From contig KQ965736.1 in assembly GCA_001574975.1 (NCBI GenBank), positions 414,910-478,909 of the forward strand: a DNA stretch of 64,000 bases. The letters are read 5' to 3'. Numbering within the stretch: the first letter of the stretch is position 1; the number at the start of each line of letters is the position of its first letter. The notes beneath the pieces were generated by a model that saw only the letters and a program-made list of their open reading frames with translations, was not told the origin of the DNA and ran no database searches. Positions 1 through 14,035 of the stretch are shown one piece after another. The position numbers and the translations under genes are program-made. The DNA is from Gonapodya prolifera JEL478 (taxonomy: Eukaryota > Monoblepharomycota > Monoblepharidomycetes > Monoblepharidales > Gonapodyaceae).

Positions 1-334
1 AGCGAAAGACCATTTCGGGGGATCACGTTATCAAGGCGCTGAAGGTATCTGCAGTTCAGTTGCAGGAACCAAGTCGACATCTCCTCATTGACATCACACT
101 CAGGATCTTGGCTTCGAAGATTACGCCCCAGAGGTAGAAGCCGTGCAAAAAGAACACGAGAAAGAGATTAAGCAACAACGGGAACGGAAGGTTAACCGGT
201 TGCAAGACTCTGGATTATCAGAGGAGGCGTTGCTGAAGCAACAGGAAGAACTTTTCGCGCAGGCGAAGGCAAAAATGGAACAACAATTGGGAGGAAGTCA
301 GAGCCAGAGCCAAGTAGAGCAAAGTCAAGAATGA
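1..334 (+). CDS. NC2-beta / Dr1 transcription repressor subunit, 3' part
   Basis: This is the C-terminal part of the beta subunit of negative cofactor 2, a histone-fold protein that pairs with NC2-alpha, binds TBP on promoters and controls RNA polymerase II initiation. The gene enters from the left edge. Exon 1..44 reads RKTISGDHVIKALK, the conserved end of the Dr1 histone fold. An intron (45..103, gtatct...cag) follows, and exon 104..334 continues DLGFEDYAPEVEAV and then a charged, glutamine-rich helical tail ending at TGA 332-334. The histone-fold sequence and the K-then-LGF join across the intron are typical of Dr1. The upstream exons lie outside the window, so the start is not seen. Confidence 0.85.
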
Positions 335-395
335 CGATATGTAGATATGTAAAACTAGCACGTTGTTGCACATTGTTGGATACACACATGCCCGT

Positions 396-2140
<1,745 letters not shown>

Positions 2141-2301
2141 CGCGGTGCCTCGTGGTGAGATGCGAAACTTTTTGGACTGTGCCTCTTGTGGTTACTTTTC
2201 ACATTGGAATATTCTTATCTTTATTGACTTGGAATAGCTATTGTTGTTGATTGCATGCCGCCATTACACGCACCGGCGACTAATAGGTAATTTTTCTTCA
2301 T

Positions 2302-4190
2302 TTACATAACTTTGTTTTTGTTTGCAGCACCCAATCCCAACTGTCTGCTCCATAGCCAGATCAATGCCATGATAAAGGATCCACAAGAAACAATGACTGA
2401 TAGCATGGTAAAAAGATCTGGATAGCGTGTGGGCGGTGGAAAGATCCAGTCTACCAAATGGATAAAAGTAGCCATGGTATAAGTGATCTAAACAAGAATC
2501 TGATGTCATGGAAGGGCAGAAAAGAGCAAAACCGAAAATCATACAGAGCTCAGCTTTCTCAGCAGATGTTTCGAGGTGTTTTGATAACAAAAGAGATTCC
2601 ATATTATCAGAAGCGATAAGTACGGAAGAGTCAGGCCGTCCTTTTTGAGAAGCGGATGATACATGCTTTTGTCGGTTCCATATCAGTCGAGTACTATTTG
2701 CATGCATTGTTGGACGATCTCACCTGAAAGTTGCGATATTTACAAACCAGGTTCCAAACTGCCAGTCATCATCGTCCCCGGTAACCATAATTAAACAAAC
2801 GGGAAGAATTGGTAGAAGAATACTCTTCTCGTGAACTTGGAATGAAAACAAGAAAAAGGCGAGAGATATTGCTCCAAGAGAGTAAAGGAATCGCCGTGGT
2901 GTTGGGGGCCGAACAAGTAGGTCCCCCATTGGCATTGCGCACGCTAGCAATGTTACGAATATGCTAGAAGAGAGAAGAAAACACAGTGACGTATCTACTC
3001 TATAAAACCAAATGGACACACGCACCTCAGGTGCGTTAAAGTATGAAGCGAGAACCACTGCCGAAGTTTTAGCGCCAAGCTAATCGCACACCAAACGTTC
3101 GCCACTTTATCCTCGTAGAGTCCTCGCTGAACAGGGAACATTCGTGATAATACTTGGAGAATTTGATTGGGGAATGGTGAGAGCGCGATGAACGGACCAA
3201 ATATTGCAAAGAACGTGCCAACGACAATGTTGCCAAGCTTTATAAGAAGGGTGATCCTGAGCGTGACAAAAAGGCATCAAGCAATCTTCTAATGCAACAG
3301 ATACCAACGATCCTACCCTTGAGTTCGACTAACCCAGATGCACTTTCCAAGCAGAAAAGCAAAAAATGCCAAAGAATAGTACAAAGCCATTTGCTTGAAC
3401 CCAATTGCGATGCAAAAAAATATGCTTCCCAGTCCGGGGCGATCATTGCATAGCATCGTTATTCCCCATAGCGCGAATCCGAGCATTACACTGTTGTATC
3501 TGCAGCTCGAGATGCGGAAATTTCATGACTTCAATTGAAAGTGTAGAGAGGGAACTCACTGGAAATGGCCATTGTCTATCAGGATAAGCGCAGGCTGAAT
3601 CAAGAGAACACATAGCGCCTTCTGTCGGTGCTTGTCTGGAACCATAGTCACGACAAACATGTACACCGCCGGAATATATACGAGCAGTTCCGAAAATATG
3701 ACGGTGAGACGCATGAATTGCTTCAAATTGTCGGTTTCGTTTCCCCTTGACGTGAGCAGGGCCACCCAACTTGGGTCAATTGTGTTTGCCCTACCGAGTT
3801 GGTGCTACAATTACGGAGATGAAAGAAGAGCAACTTTTTGCCACAGACTTACAAATTAGCGAGAAGGTAGCTGTGGTAGGCGGTCACAGGAGGGTAATCC
3901 AAACCCCAATAATCAAGATCGTGATGGTACCATTGCGAAATCGGCAGATGAAGTGTGACTTCAAGCCAATGACGCTGTGCTTCAAAGTCACCGAACATCG
4001 GAGGAGTCGATTGACCTGGAAGAAAGAAATGCCGTCGCTATGCTGGCTTCATCACTGGTGGAAGGGAACCTAATCACACACCTGAATGCGGGTACAATCC
4101 CACCGTCACACGGATGAATAAGGCACATATTAACGCAACGATCGATACCCTCTTGAGCTCATCGGTCAATCCAGCGTCTGCGAAGGACAT
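2302..4190 (-). CDS. ALG6: ALG6 dolichyl-P-Glc:Man9GlcNAc2-PP-dolichol glucosyltransferase
   Basis: This multi-spanning ER enzyme adds the first glucose to the lipid-linked N-glycan precursor, using dolichyl-phosphate glucose. The start exon reads [16 protein letters not shown] (ATG at 4190) and runs into a first membrane segment and TVGLYPHSG. The next exon contains [16 protein letters not shown] and [16 protein letters not shown], the luminal catalytic signature shared by ALG6 and ALG8; the spacing fits ALG6. Further exons give ILIDNGHFQ and [13 protein letters not shown], both diagnostic. Splicing at TTCAG|gtgag joins to [17 protein letters not shown], and the last exon ends ...AANKNKVM. 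At least five small introns are present. ALG2, a second enzyme of the same pathway, lies about 20 kb away. Confidence 0.92.
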
Positions 4191-4469
4191 TTGAGGTGAC
4201 AAACGAAACCAAGACACCGACAGCCATTGTAGTATCATTTTGCAATGAAGATGACATATACATCGCAGTGTTTGTCATTAATGTAAATGAAAAAAGGAGT
4301 ACAAAACTGGGTATAGGAGACACGTGGCATCTTGCTAGCGCAAAGTCTTTCCTCTTACAGAGGATGAACGTGGAGTACCAACTGCTGTCAGCACTCCATT
4401 CATATAGGTCTCCAACTTTTGTCGCGGCTGTGAAAAAAAAAGCGCATCGTTACCATCACCACTTGCCCT

Positions 4470-7400
4470 CTACTGTGAGCACGAACTCACAGTCCCTTCA
4501 CTTCGACCTATTCTCGAAAAGTCTGGAATGGGAGTAAGTGGCTTTCGTTCCGGAGTCATTGGGATGTCGAAACTGCGCTCTACGGAATAACTCGCTAGCT
4601 TTGCCTCAAAGGCTTTCCGAATGTTCTCCAACTCCACTATTTGGTTTTCACTGTCGTTTTGAGACTGCGTCAAGAGCTCATCACCAATTAGAGATTGAGT
4701 GCGGCCTTTTTCGGCTTGGTGGATAAGTCGAAGATCTTCCACCTCAGCCCCCTTTTCTTGGACATCTGCTTCCAAAATCTCGACTGAAGCTTTCAAACGA
4801 TCGCTCGTCTTCATCGAGTCCCTGAGCTGATCCTGAAGTGTTCGAATTTCTTCTGCTTGTACAGATGTACGAGAATTCAAAGTGTCAATTGTACCCTGCA
4901 GCTCCGTATTCTTCTTTCGAAGTTCCGTCTCCACTCTCTCTAATGCAGCGACTCGCCGTCCTAGAACTTTGTTATGCTCCTGCAGTAGTGCGTGACTTGA
5001 ACTGAGCTCTTCAATTATCTTGGCAGAGGTTGCACGGGCTTCATCCCATGCGTTGTTGCTTCGGGTAACAGTATCAGCGTGTGAGGATTTTAAAGCTTCA
5101 ATCTCCGCTAAAAGACCTGCACGCTCCTGCTCGTGGGATTTTCGAAGCAATTTGAGCTCCCGTTCGTGAGTTGCGTCAACGAAGGAGGGTATTCGCGAGG
5201 GAGAGGAACCCAGAAATTCCCTTCCCGAGTGAACCGATAAGGCAGGTGACAGTGACGTTCTATGAGTGCTCGCAATTGAAGAATCAGGTCCATTTCTTCC
5301 GCTTTCTGCAGGACTGCGGAAAGGCCACAATGTAATTCGAGGTGACTGAGCACTCATTTTTGGTGTGCGAGACTGATCGCCGGAAGAGACACGCTCCGAC
5401 AAGCGACTTCCCGCAACACATTCTACATTAAGTGGAGGCAGTACCGCATCGTTAAATCCATCAAGCTGGATTTGTGTGTCAATGTCTGTGCCGGGAATGT
5501 TCGTTGATAGAATGGGTGAGCCGGCAAGGATAGCCCCCGAAGACTCCTCGAACGAATTATGATCCAGGTGAGCATTAAAGTCTTCACCAGTATCGACAAA
5601 TTCCGGCACTACCCGAGTCCCCTGCGGACATAAAAATTGAATTATTGCAGGTTTGCGGTAAAGCTGGTTCAACCTACCGTCTCCATGGTCGTCGCGACAT
5701 TCTGCGTGGTCTCTGCCATCATGTCATTTGCATACCGAATCCCTTCTTGGCTACCGATGCGGTGCCCATCCTCGAAGTTTCTCGATTCAGAAGTTCCCAA
5801 ATCAACGCTTTTTGTATCATCCTTTGTTTTCTGAGAAAGATTACTCTCTGTGTTATCTGTTCTGTTGAACGTGGAGCCCACTGTTTCGTTCCCAACCAAT
5901 TCAAGCTCTTGAGCAGCCAGCATTTCGACAGACTCCTCGAAATGAGGGAGGCTCATGTCGACTGAAGGATCAGCACTTAGCGGTAGTCGCTTCGACTTCG
6001 GTCCCAATGACGGCGTTGCTTCGATGCTACTGTTTGCATCAACGCTTTCCCGTTGCCTTGGGCCAGCATTCGGGGTGAAGCCCACAAGTTCGTCCAGTTT
6101 CATCGCAGGTGAGTGGGGGTCTGGAACTTTCGCCTCTGTAGGTGATTCCCGCTGTGCCGTAGGGGGTCGCGAGCGACTGAAAGATGATAGGCGATTCTTG
6201 AGCCACCCAGCGTCCAACGACATCGGCTCGGGATCCACTGAAAGAATTATGCTATCCGCAGCGGAATGATCTGGCGTCCACGAACTTGTAATAAAGGGAG
6301 GTCTGACCGACGGAGTAGGGGTTGATGCAACATCTACTGGACTAGAGAACCCATTGGTGTTGCCAGGCTTCTCAACAAAATCAGTTCCGTCTGGAGTCAC
6401 GGGATTCACGCCGTAGAATTCTCCTGCTTCAGGGATATATGCACGAGGAGTTTGCGTCAGGCCTGAGAATCTCATGAAGTTTGGACCAATCAGAATGGTT
6501 GCATCTTCAGCAACTAAGAGCGACTGGCTCCGACCAACACCCAAGTCTGCTTCTTTCATGGCGCGATCAATCACTTCTGCTTCGTCCTCTGCTGAAATGT
6601 CGACTAGTTCCACGTGGCCTTGTACCCGCACATCGTCGCCTGTGCCATTAATTGACGAAGACATCACATCCGACAGGTTAGTCGATCTACTCAACTAAGA
6701 TGGGAAGATTTTATATCAAAATATTCTCACACAAGCAACTTCGATAGACTCACGTTGCTCATGCGGTCACCTGTTCCGGCGTCTCTTTCTAGTCTATCCC
6801 AATCTGGGACATCTCGAATAAGTAGCTGTCTCAAGCTTCGTCGCTGCGCTGAGCTCAAGGCATATAAATTTGCGAAGAACGAGTCCACATTTATGCGGCA
6901 TAATGTCAACATCGCAGCTCGGGTGGCTTCCTTTATAGTTGGTTCGAGGTCGGTAGAAAGAGGTCCAAGTCTTATCATCAAAAATCTGGTATCTGTTGAC
7001 GAAAGCGAGCGTTACTTCGTGGAAACATCCAAAAGCACCGAAGCGCTTACGTGAAGAGGCCCAAGAATGCGCCCTTGCGACCGCCTTCGTTGCCATTTCA
7101 ACAACCCCCGCACGAACTTTCCCGTTCTTCACCACCTCGGGAACACCAAGAGCGCCCAAGGCAGCAGTCACTACATCTTCAGGTGCACACCGATCTTCAA
7201 TACTTTGAAGCACTCCATCCGCAGCCTTCATAGCTGCAGCTTTCGCTTTGAATTGCCCCGATTTAGCGACAATCAGTGCTCGCCCAATAAATGCGTCAAG
7301 GTGATCTCTTGGTTTCTCAATTCTTGAAAGAAGTAGGGCAGCTGCATCAAGCGCCTCTGTCAGGACCTTGAAGTGGGTGTCCCCGCAACCCAGTCCCAGA

Positions 7401-9418
7401 AGATCCGTAATGCGTGCAGAATGACGCTCAAGTTCAGGTAGAGGTAAAGCATTGATGACTTTAGAAAGTTGTAAGAATGCACTTTGACGAGTTGACCAAT
7501 CTGCGCTTTTGATTTGTGCTGAGAGGTATGAGTAATCTGGGGACATCGTCATTGATCCATGCTCCGTGGAACGCATGGTGGGGATACGGCTTCGGTCCCT
7601 TTGGGCGATAGACGATGCCTGCTGCACGGTTGGTTGAACCATAATCGCTGAGAGAGGAGGTTTCCTCGTAGGTTTGTCGGGAAGAAGAGGTTTCTTGTCG
7701 CGCATTGTTTCCTCCGGCTTCGTGGAGGCAGAATATGTGCCAATAGAACGCTTGTCGGTCGCAAGTTCCCTTCTCGCCACAGATGCTCGAGCGTGTGAGT
7801 CTTCCTTAGATTCTGGTTGATTGGTGGTCGGGGTTTCGAACAGGGGGGCTGAGGTCATCATTCTTCGGCGAGTCTCGGAGGCTATTCGGTGAGTTGGCAC
7901 AGGTTCGTCTACCTTAGTAGGCACAGCGACTCGTTGGGCACCTGATGAGATAGGGTAAGAGTTAGCGCTTGATACCACTGAAGAGTTTGACGTCAACTCA
8001 CCAGAAGCTCCTATCCGTCTTTTCGGAGCAACAAAAACGGGCATTGACTCTGACGCCAGTCCGGCAACATCCGTCTTTACGTCTTCGTCTACGACGGGCA
8101 TAGCGCCCTTGCTCTCGGCACTCGACGTCGTGTCCGGTCTAACTCTCCTGGCGCTGGAAAACATCGTTCGGTCAGGTGCAGAAAATTGCACATTAACGTC
8201 GTTCATATTTCCGCCAATGCTCGGTCTGGGTCGACGAAGGGCACTTCCTAAAGTGGCATGAAGCGGTGTTTTGGGTACTGTGGGTGCCGAGCCGTCGGAT
8301 GCTTCGGTTGCCGGAACAAAGACAGATGATATCCGCGGGCGGCGAGGTGCTGCATGAGAGTCCACGTTGTCAGCCCCAGATGTGGTTGCTGGGCTCTGCT
8401 TCGTCATTGACGCCGAAGCACTAGGAGTTGCGGGAGGGACCATAGGTGTGGTGTCTGTTGAAGGGTCCGTCTGATTCCGACTTTCTTCTTCCATCTTTGC
8501 GGCCTGCAAGGCTGATCGAATCTGGCGCAAGTTGGGCCGAGGTTGGGGCTCGCGAGGGGGAATAATGTTCAGGTATTTCTTTGCCGTGGTGGGAAGAGAC
8601 TGGTGCAAGCTGAGATTAAAGCACTCATGTTAGCGTGACATCGAAGGATGTTGCGACACGAAATCGCCCCAACTTCACTCAAATGAGTGGTCGACAAAGA
8701 AAGATTCAACTCACGCTCCAGTTCTTTCAGGAAACACCTTATAATATCTGTTGTACATCGATCTGGCTCCTTCCCTGACGAGAGGATTGGAGTCTTCGAT
8801 AGCAGTTTTGATAGCGGTCTCAATAAGCTGATGATGGTCAGCAAGATCCATTGGAAGGGTGGAATCGAGACACTCGAGAATGGCATCGGCTGCTGAAGCT
8901 CGCATCGATTTGCTCTTGGACTTCAGTGCCTCGACAAAGTTCGGTATCACACGTGACACCTGTGAGTTCTGAATAACAGATTTGAGGCAAGATGTCGCGC
9001 TTGAGACGAAAACCTTGTTTGAGCGACCGGTAAGAGTAATGATCGAAGAAACGAAGCCATCCGATATCAAGTCAAAATCTCGACCGAGAACTGACGACAG
9101 GGATTCAACTAGTTCTAAAGCAGTTCGAGAGAGTCGAGAACGTTCACTTAGTAACTAATAGAGGGACGCAAAGTCATGCATTAGTGTCTTTTCATGTGAA
9201 CAACTAAGATCCGTACAAACCGCTCCAACTATGTGAGATTGTAGCTTTTTGGCCACGGCCAAAATATTTTCAGATTTGTAGCCATCCTGCAGAGCTACCG
9301 CTTTTAAGGTGGTCTTCAGCTTCCCGAGAGATTCGTCCATTCCGTTCCAAGTTTCCTCGGTCTCCTTCTGCGCAAAAGCAGCAAAGACGGAGCGAACGTC
9401 CGCCTCGATTTTATCCAT
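4470..9418 (-). CDS. CLASP-family microtubule plus-end protein (TOG/HEAT repeats)
   Basis: CLASP proteins stabilise microtubules, recruit tubulin through TOG arrays and act at the cortex, spindle and kinetochores. The first exon (9155-9418) starts MDKIEADVRSVFAAFA and forms the beginning of a HEAT/TOG array; exon 8711-9070 continues it (SSATSCLKSVIQNS, MRASAADAILECLDS). A long low-complexity Ser/Pro/Thr-rich stretch follows (about 7560-8600), then a second TOG-like array (about 6900-7550, SYLSAQIKSADWSTRQ). The C-terminal third (about 4470-6700) is acidic and Ser-rich and ends in a coiled coil (about 4500-5200). Two SxIP-type EB1-binding motifs are visible: SRIPT just before the second TOG array (about 7590) and SRIPS in the C-terminal part (about 5190). 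The product is about 1,500 residues, normal for the family. Confidence 0.85.
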
Positions 9419-9687
9419 CTAAATAGAGGAGAAGGGATGGGGTCGGTAGGATCTGATGGCGGCGGTAGGAGACTGGTCACGCGTGACAAGGCCCTGCTTT
9501 CCACCGATTGAGGGCTGATTGATGGCCGATGAAGTCTTGCGGTCAACTGTTTTCGTATGACGGAACGCTATAGGCGATCCGCGGTGATGCCGCTGTTGGT
9601 GTCTGACTCTGTTGCCTTGGTCACCGGTGCGGGTGAGGTGCAAGGGCACCTCAACAAACGAAGCTGACACATGTATATTTACAATTA

Positions 9688-12600
9688 TCATACAATTTCA
9701 GCGCCAAAATCTCGTCGCATCACCTTTCGAAGGTTATCGACGGTCATATTGACGCCAATACCACCTTTGTTCTCACCATACCCGGAGGATATAATTGAGT
9801 CCAAAATCGCCTCCCTACACAATAGAGTAAAATATTTTCAGGGCACTCTCAGCAAAGTAACACCTACCTCAACACCATGGTCATATCAGCGGCAGTAAGT
9901 CCATTCATCCACGGCACCCATTTTGTGAAATCTGCAACTGCAATTGGTGTTGACTGCCCGGGGCTTGTCGAGTCCACAAGGGCTTCAGGAGCTCCAACAT
10001 TTTGCATGCGAGACATAGTTCCTGCGAAAATGGTGGCAAGATCGTCGTCACAAGGCGGACAAATCTTCATTAATCTGTCGATGCGACCAGGCCTCAATAA
10101 AGCATCATCAACAAGATCTAGATTTGTGGTTGCCGCAATTAGGAGAACATGTGGGCGAGCTGCCGACGGATCCATGAAGGCGAGCCCATCGTCTCCTCGT
10201 GCCTTCACACGACCCACACCATCGAGCTCATTGAGTAAAGTCGACAAAACACGATGGGGAACGGAAGTGGACGTGGCGGGATCAGCTAAATCTGAAGTAC
10301 ACCAAGCTTAGAACCTCAATTACGAAAGCGTGTACAGACAAGGAAAAGTACTTACCGCGCTTAGTAGCGATAGAATCAAGTTCGTCGATGAAAAGGATAC
10401 AAGGCGACAAGCGACGGGCTTGGGCAAACACTTCCCGAATGATACGCTCGGACTCCCCGAGATACTGGGAGAACACTTGCGACCTATTCGCAACATTCTT
10501 TAATGTTTCACCTCAAATATTCCTGTTGGTGTGAAACACTCGCCCATTTATTGCCTTGAAGTTCATTCGCGCGACGCTCGCAAGTGCATTGCAAATAAGA
10601 GTTTTGCCACATCCTGAAACGACACTGCATGTAATAAGATTTCAGAGTTTAGGAAGAAACCACCTTCAGCCCACCGGTTGGGCCATGTAGCAATATTCCC
10701 GACGGTGCTTCTATTCCGAGCCTTGAAAATGCCTCTGGTCGTGTTACAGGCCACTCCACAAACTGAAGAACTTTTTGTTTGCCCGCTTCGTACCTAGGCA
10801 GGGGTTGTTGAAGTTGTTGTTTAAAAGCGAGCGACGTAGTTACCCCAATACATCCTCCCACAACACTCCAGGCCCGTCCTCTTCAATAGGGACTCCGCTC
10901 GCTAACGTAGTTTGAGCCGATGCAACTCGAAAGTCTTCAATGCAGAGCTGGAACAGCAGCGGTAATGAAGGAGTCTCCAGGAGCGGGTGTGGACTGGTGC
11001 GAAGCTCACCTCCAAATTTTCATTTCGACCCTGCTTCATCCACCTCTTCACCGCAAGGTACCCTGCATCATTCACAAGCCTCCTTAAATGCCCGACGGCA
11101 AATCCAGGCGTCATGGCGGTTACCTCTTCCGCAAACACAGAGAACAATGTTTCCGGATTTTCAACTTCACTATGAACGAGCGGCATTGTCCTGATCAAAT
11201 CACAAATGATCTTATGGCGTTTTGATCTAGGCGGTTGCACGATTCGATCATCATAAAGAGATTGCGATGTGCGGAGTCATATTTGATTGATTACCTTATG
11301 GGGATGGGTACTGATATGGTGGTCGCAAAAGCTCCATTCCGCTTAAAAGAAGACGGCAATAATGATGCGTCACGGGTGGTTGCAACCACCAATACCTGTT
11401 CCCAATTTTGTTGCATAATCATGTACGTTGCGTCAAGATTTGGGAGCTTACACCACAATTTCTGATGCGAGAAATCCAACGCTCAAATAAACGAGCGACC
11501 TGGTGCGCTATCATGGACCCTGAAAGGCACCCATCTTTAGCTTCCAATCATGTGTGGTGGATGCCAAAATAGTCTGGCCTGAATTCACCTCCTCGGATGC
11601 CATCGATGCCTTTAACAAGCACAACAGATGGATACAAAAGCATCGCACGTTCGAAAACACTATCGCAACGGCGTTCCAGATCCGAGAAGACTGAGTTACC
11701 ACTTGAGCCTTCATCTTCTTCACCATCCTCCTCGACGGCACTTCGGCGGAGAGATGGAAGGAGCGGTGTAAGATCGAAAGAGAAAAGGGGAGTTCTGAGC
11801 CGTGAGGTGGCTGACCTGTGTAAAAGTAATGTAAAGTTTCATCCTTTTGGATTATCTGATACAGAACGTACCGAACGATTTCTGTTTTCGCAGACCCCGC
11901 TATTCCCTCGAGCAAAACTGCCCGAGGAGCGGGGACACCAAGGGAGGTGTACATGTGGCGCTGGGTGAGGGCATTATCTAGAATTATGAGAAGTTAAGGC
12001 TGAGCGAATGTGGGAGCTCCAACACGCCACGTACACAGAAACTCCGAAAGTTTCTCGGAAAATTCATCTGTTTTCATGACCGCTGCATCGGGCATTGCTT
12101 CCGTTTTGGGAGGAGCAATGGTCACGGCTGTACGAGAGTTCGTTTCCACAGCAATGGATCCGTGCGCGCTGTCAGAAGGTGGATCGCACTGAGCCTCTCT
12201 CACAACAGCTTCACATTCTCCAAGCCGTAAACGTAGGGAGAAGGGAGTGTTTACAATAACCTTGAAGAGAAGGAACGTCCATTTGGCTTGGCGACTCGCG
12301 GACACAAGGTGAACTCATTCTTACGAATTTCCGCTCCACGAGGGCTCGATGCACATCAGATTGCACGCTTTGCACGAGAGAGCTCAAACCGGGGTCACTT
12401 ATGGCGCTTGCTGATATAAAGGAGATTTCGACATGCATGGAACGAGCTAAATGAAAGGACCTTCAGCATATGCTCCATGATATTGAAAGCGTACATGAAA
12501 AACGCACCAGGGGCAATATCGACATACCACGTGACGCCCACCTCGCCCACACCTAAGTCCTCATTCAATCCGACCTCTCCCTCTTCAATCCAGAGATCCG

Positions 12601-12796
12601 TATCATCACTCCAGAAAACTTCCACTTCGAGTGGATGTGGAGCTTTACCGCTTGGAAAGAGAACAGCACGCACACCAGGTGCAACATTTGAGCACAACGA
12701 TGCCGCGGTGGAGGAGTGAACAATCGCCTGCGGGTGTGCTGATTGGCTAGGAAAGATTGATGATGCCGAAGCGATGGCGAATGCTTGGAGGCCCAT
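9688..12796 (-). CDS. Tandem AAA ATPase, AFG2/SPATA5L1-like
   Basis: This protein has two AAA modules like Cdc48 relatives that remodel assembly factors on pre-60S ribosomes. The C-terminal module (D2) is complete: Walker A HGPTGCGKT is rebuilt by splicing near 10,630-10,690, followed by SQYLGESER, Walker B CILFIDELDSIA, then LLNELDGVG, a long insert, IAATTNLDLVDDALLRPGRID, and a short C-terminus ending RRDFGAEIV. The LLNELDGVG-plus-insert pattern resembles SPATA5L1/AFG2B more than Afg2, Rix7, PEX1 or PEX6. The N-terminal module (about 11,500-11,950) has an odd Walker A, EGIAGSAKT, and a Walker B-like VVLVKGIDGI without the usual acidic pair, so it probably binds but does not hydrolyse ATP. 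The start is set at ATG 12,796 (MGLQAFAIAS) and is uncertain because an upstream exon is possible. Assignment within the family is tentative. Confidence 0.7.
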
Positions 12797-13093
12797 TCCG
12801 CATTCTGTTGGTTTGTCGACAGCTTTGGTTGTGACCAAAGGGAAGGAGCCGCAATCCGAGCGCCAAGCGATTGGCAGCGTATAAATTTCTTTCCAGAGTA
12901 CAAGAAGATCGTGTGTATATACAGAATGTGGAGCAAATCCTGGAAAGCATCTTCAGAACAACAGTCGACGACTAACTATAATGTGCAATTCCTCATCCAG
13001 ATGCAATGCAGATGACCCAACTCCCCTCCCACGAGTCCTTTGCCAGCACCTGACTCGTCAAGGCGAAAAAATGGATTCCTTCCCAACGAGACC

Positions 13094-13872
13094 TTAGTCA
13101 TCCTTGAGACGCGACTTTATGGGGTCGATTTGGTTGACATCTCTCGCCGCTTTAATGTCCTTGGAGGCCGCAAGCATCTGGTGCGATCGGGCGAACTTGC
13201 GAACATCCTTCCGAAGCACCGCAAGATAGTCGTCCACCTTGACTTTGGGTTTCGGGCGGGAGTTGCGAAGAGCTTCGAGGCACTGAACACATAATTTTGC
13301 GATGACGTTGTTAGACACGGCAATGAAAAGCGAAGTGAAAAATATCCGTGTGGTACAACTTCAAGCGAAATGATCGCATCCCTCCCCTTTAATTCGAGCA
13401 AGAGTCCCTGAGGCCGGATAAGCTCTCCTCTCCACAGACTTGAAAGGTAGTAGTTCCAGTATCTGATTCACCAAACCGACTGCTCGAACTCCATCTTGTC
13501 CATTCCAACTCACAAGGTCGTTTATGTATTCCAACATCATGTCCTCCAGCAATTCTCTAGTCTCGCGCATCGAATTGGGAACGTCACCGAACGCCCACAG
13601 TAACATTTGCACTGAAAAAAAGCAAGGGGAACGTTGGTGGATTGGTATCAAAGAGTGGAATTGTGGACTCGCTCACTCTCCCCCCCTTCCTTTGACAACG
13701 GCGCGGCATCATATCTCTGTATCCGTTTGACCCCCATGGTGCGCGAATTCTGTAAGTTCGAGGTCCCGCTCGACTGGGTCTGGGATTGCGGTTGAAACTG
13801 CTGGTTGTTGAGCATTTGAGCGAATTGCGGAGGAAGGGCGTTGATCAGATTCTGGGGTATCTGGCCAGCCAT
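13094..13872 (-). CDS. TAF13: TAF13, TFIID histone-fold subunit
   Basis: TAF13 pairs with TAF11 inside TFIID, next to TBP. The protein starts MAGQIPQNLINALPPQ (ATG at 13,872), has a Gln/Ser-rich N-terminal extension, then a histone fold: LLWAFGDVPNSMRETREL, LLEDMMLEYINDLV (exon about 13,500-13,610), and after two introns VKVDDYLAVLRKDVRKFARS. The LRKDxRKxAR block is the family hallmark. The C-terminus ends PIKSRLKDD. Length of the histone-fold part matches the family; the N-terminal extension is longer than in yeast. The gene shares a short divergent promoter with ASCC2. Confidence 0.88.
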
Positions 13873-14035
13873 AACTAGAGAGTGAACGGTCGAAGGGGGG
13901 AAGGAGTGGAAGTGATTGAGGTGGACAAGAACTGCTGCTGCGGCCATGACTTGTGGTAGGACTCTCGCCAATTCCACTCTTTGTGTTACGAGGACAAAAG
14001 AAAACCCATCCCAAAGTGATAATATCGCTATCATC
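13873..14035. promoter_or_regulatory. Divergent promoter between TAF13 and ASCC2
   Basis: Only 163 bp separate the two start codons, so both genes must be driven from this stretch or from sequences inside the genes. No clear TATA box is seen. Confidence 0.5.
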
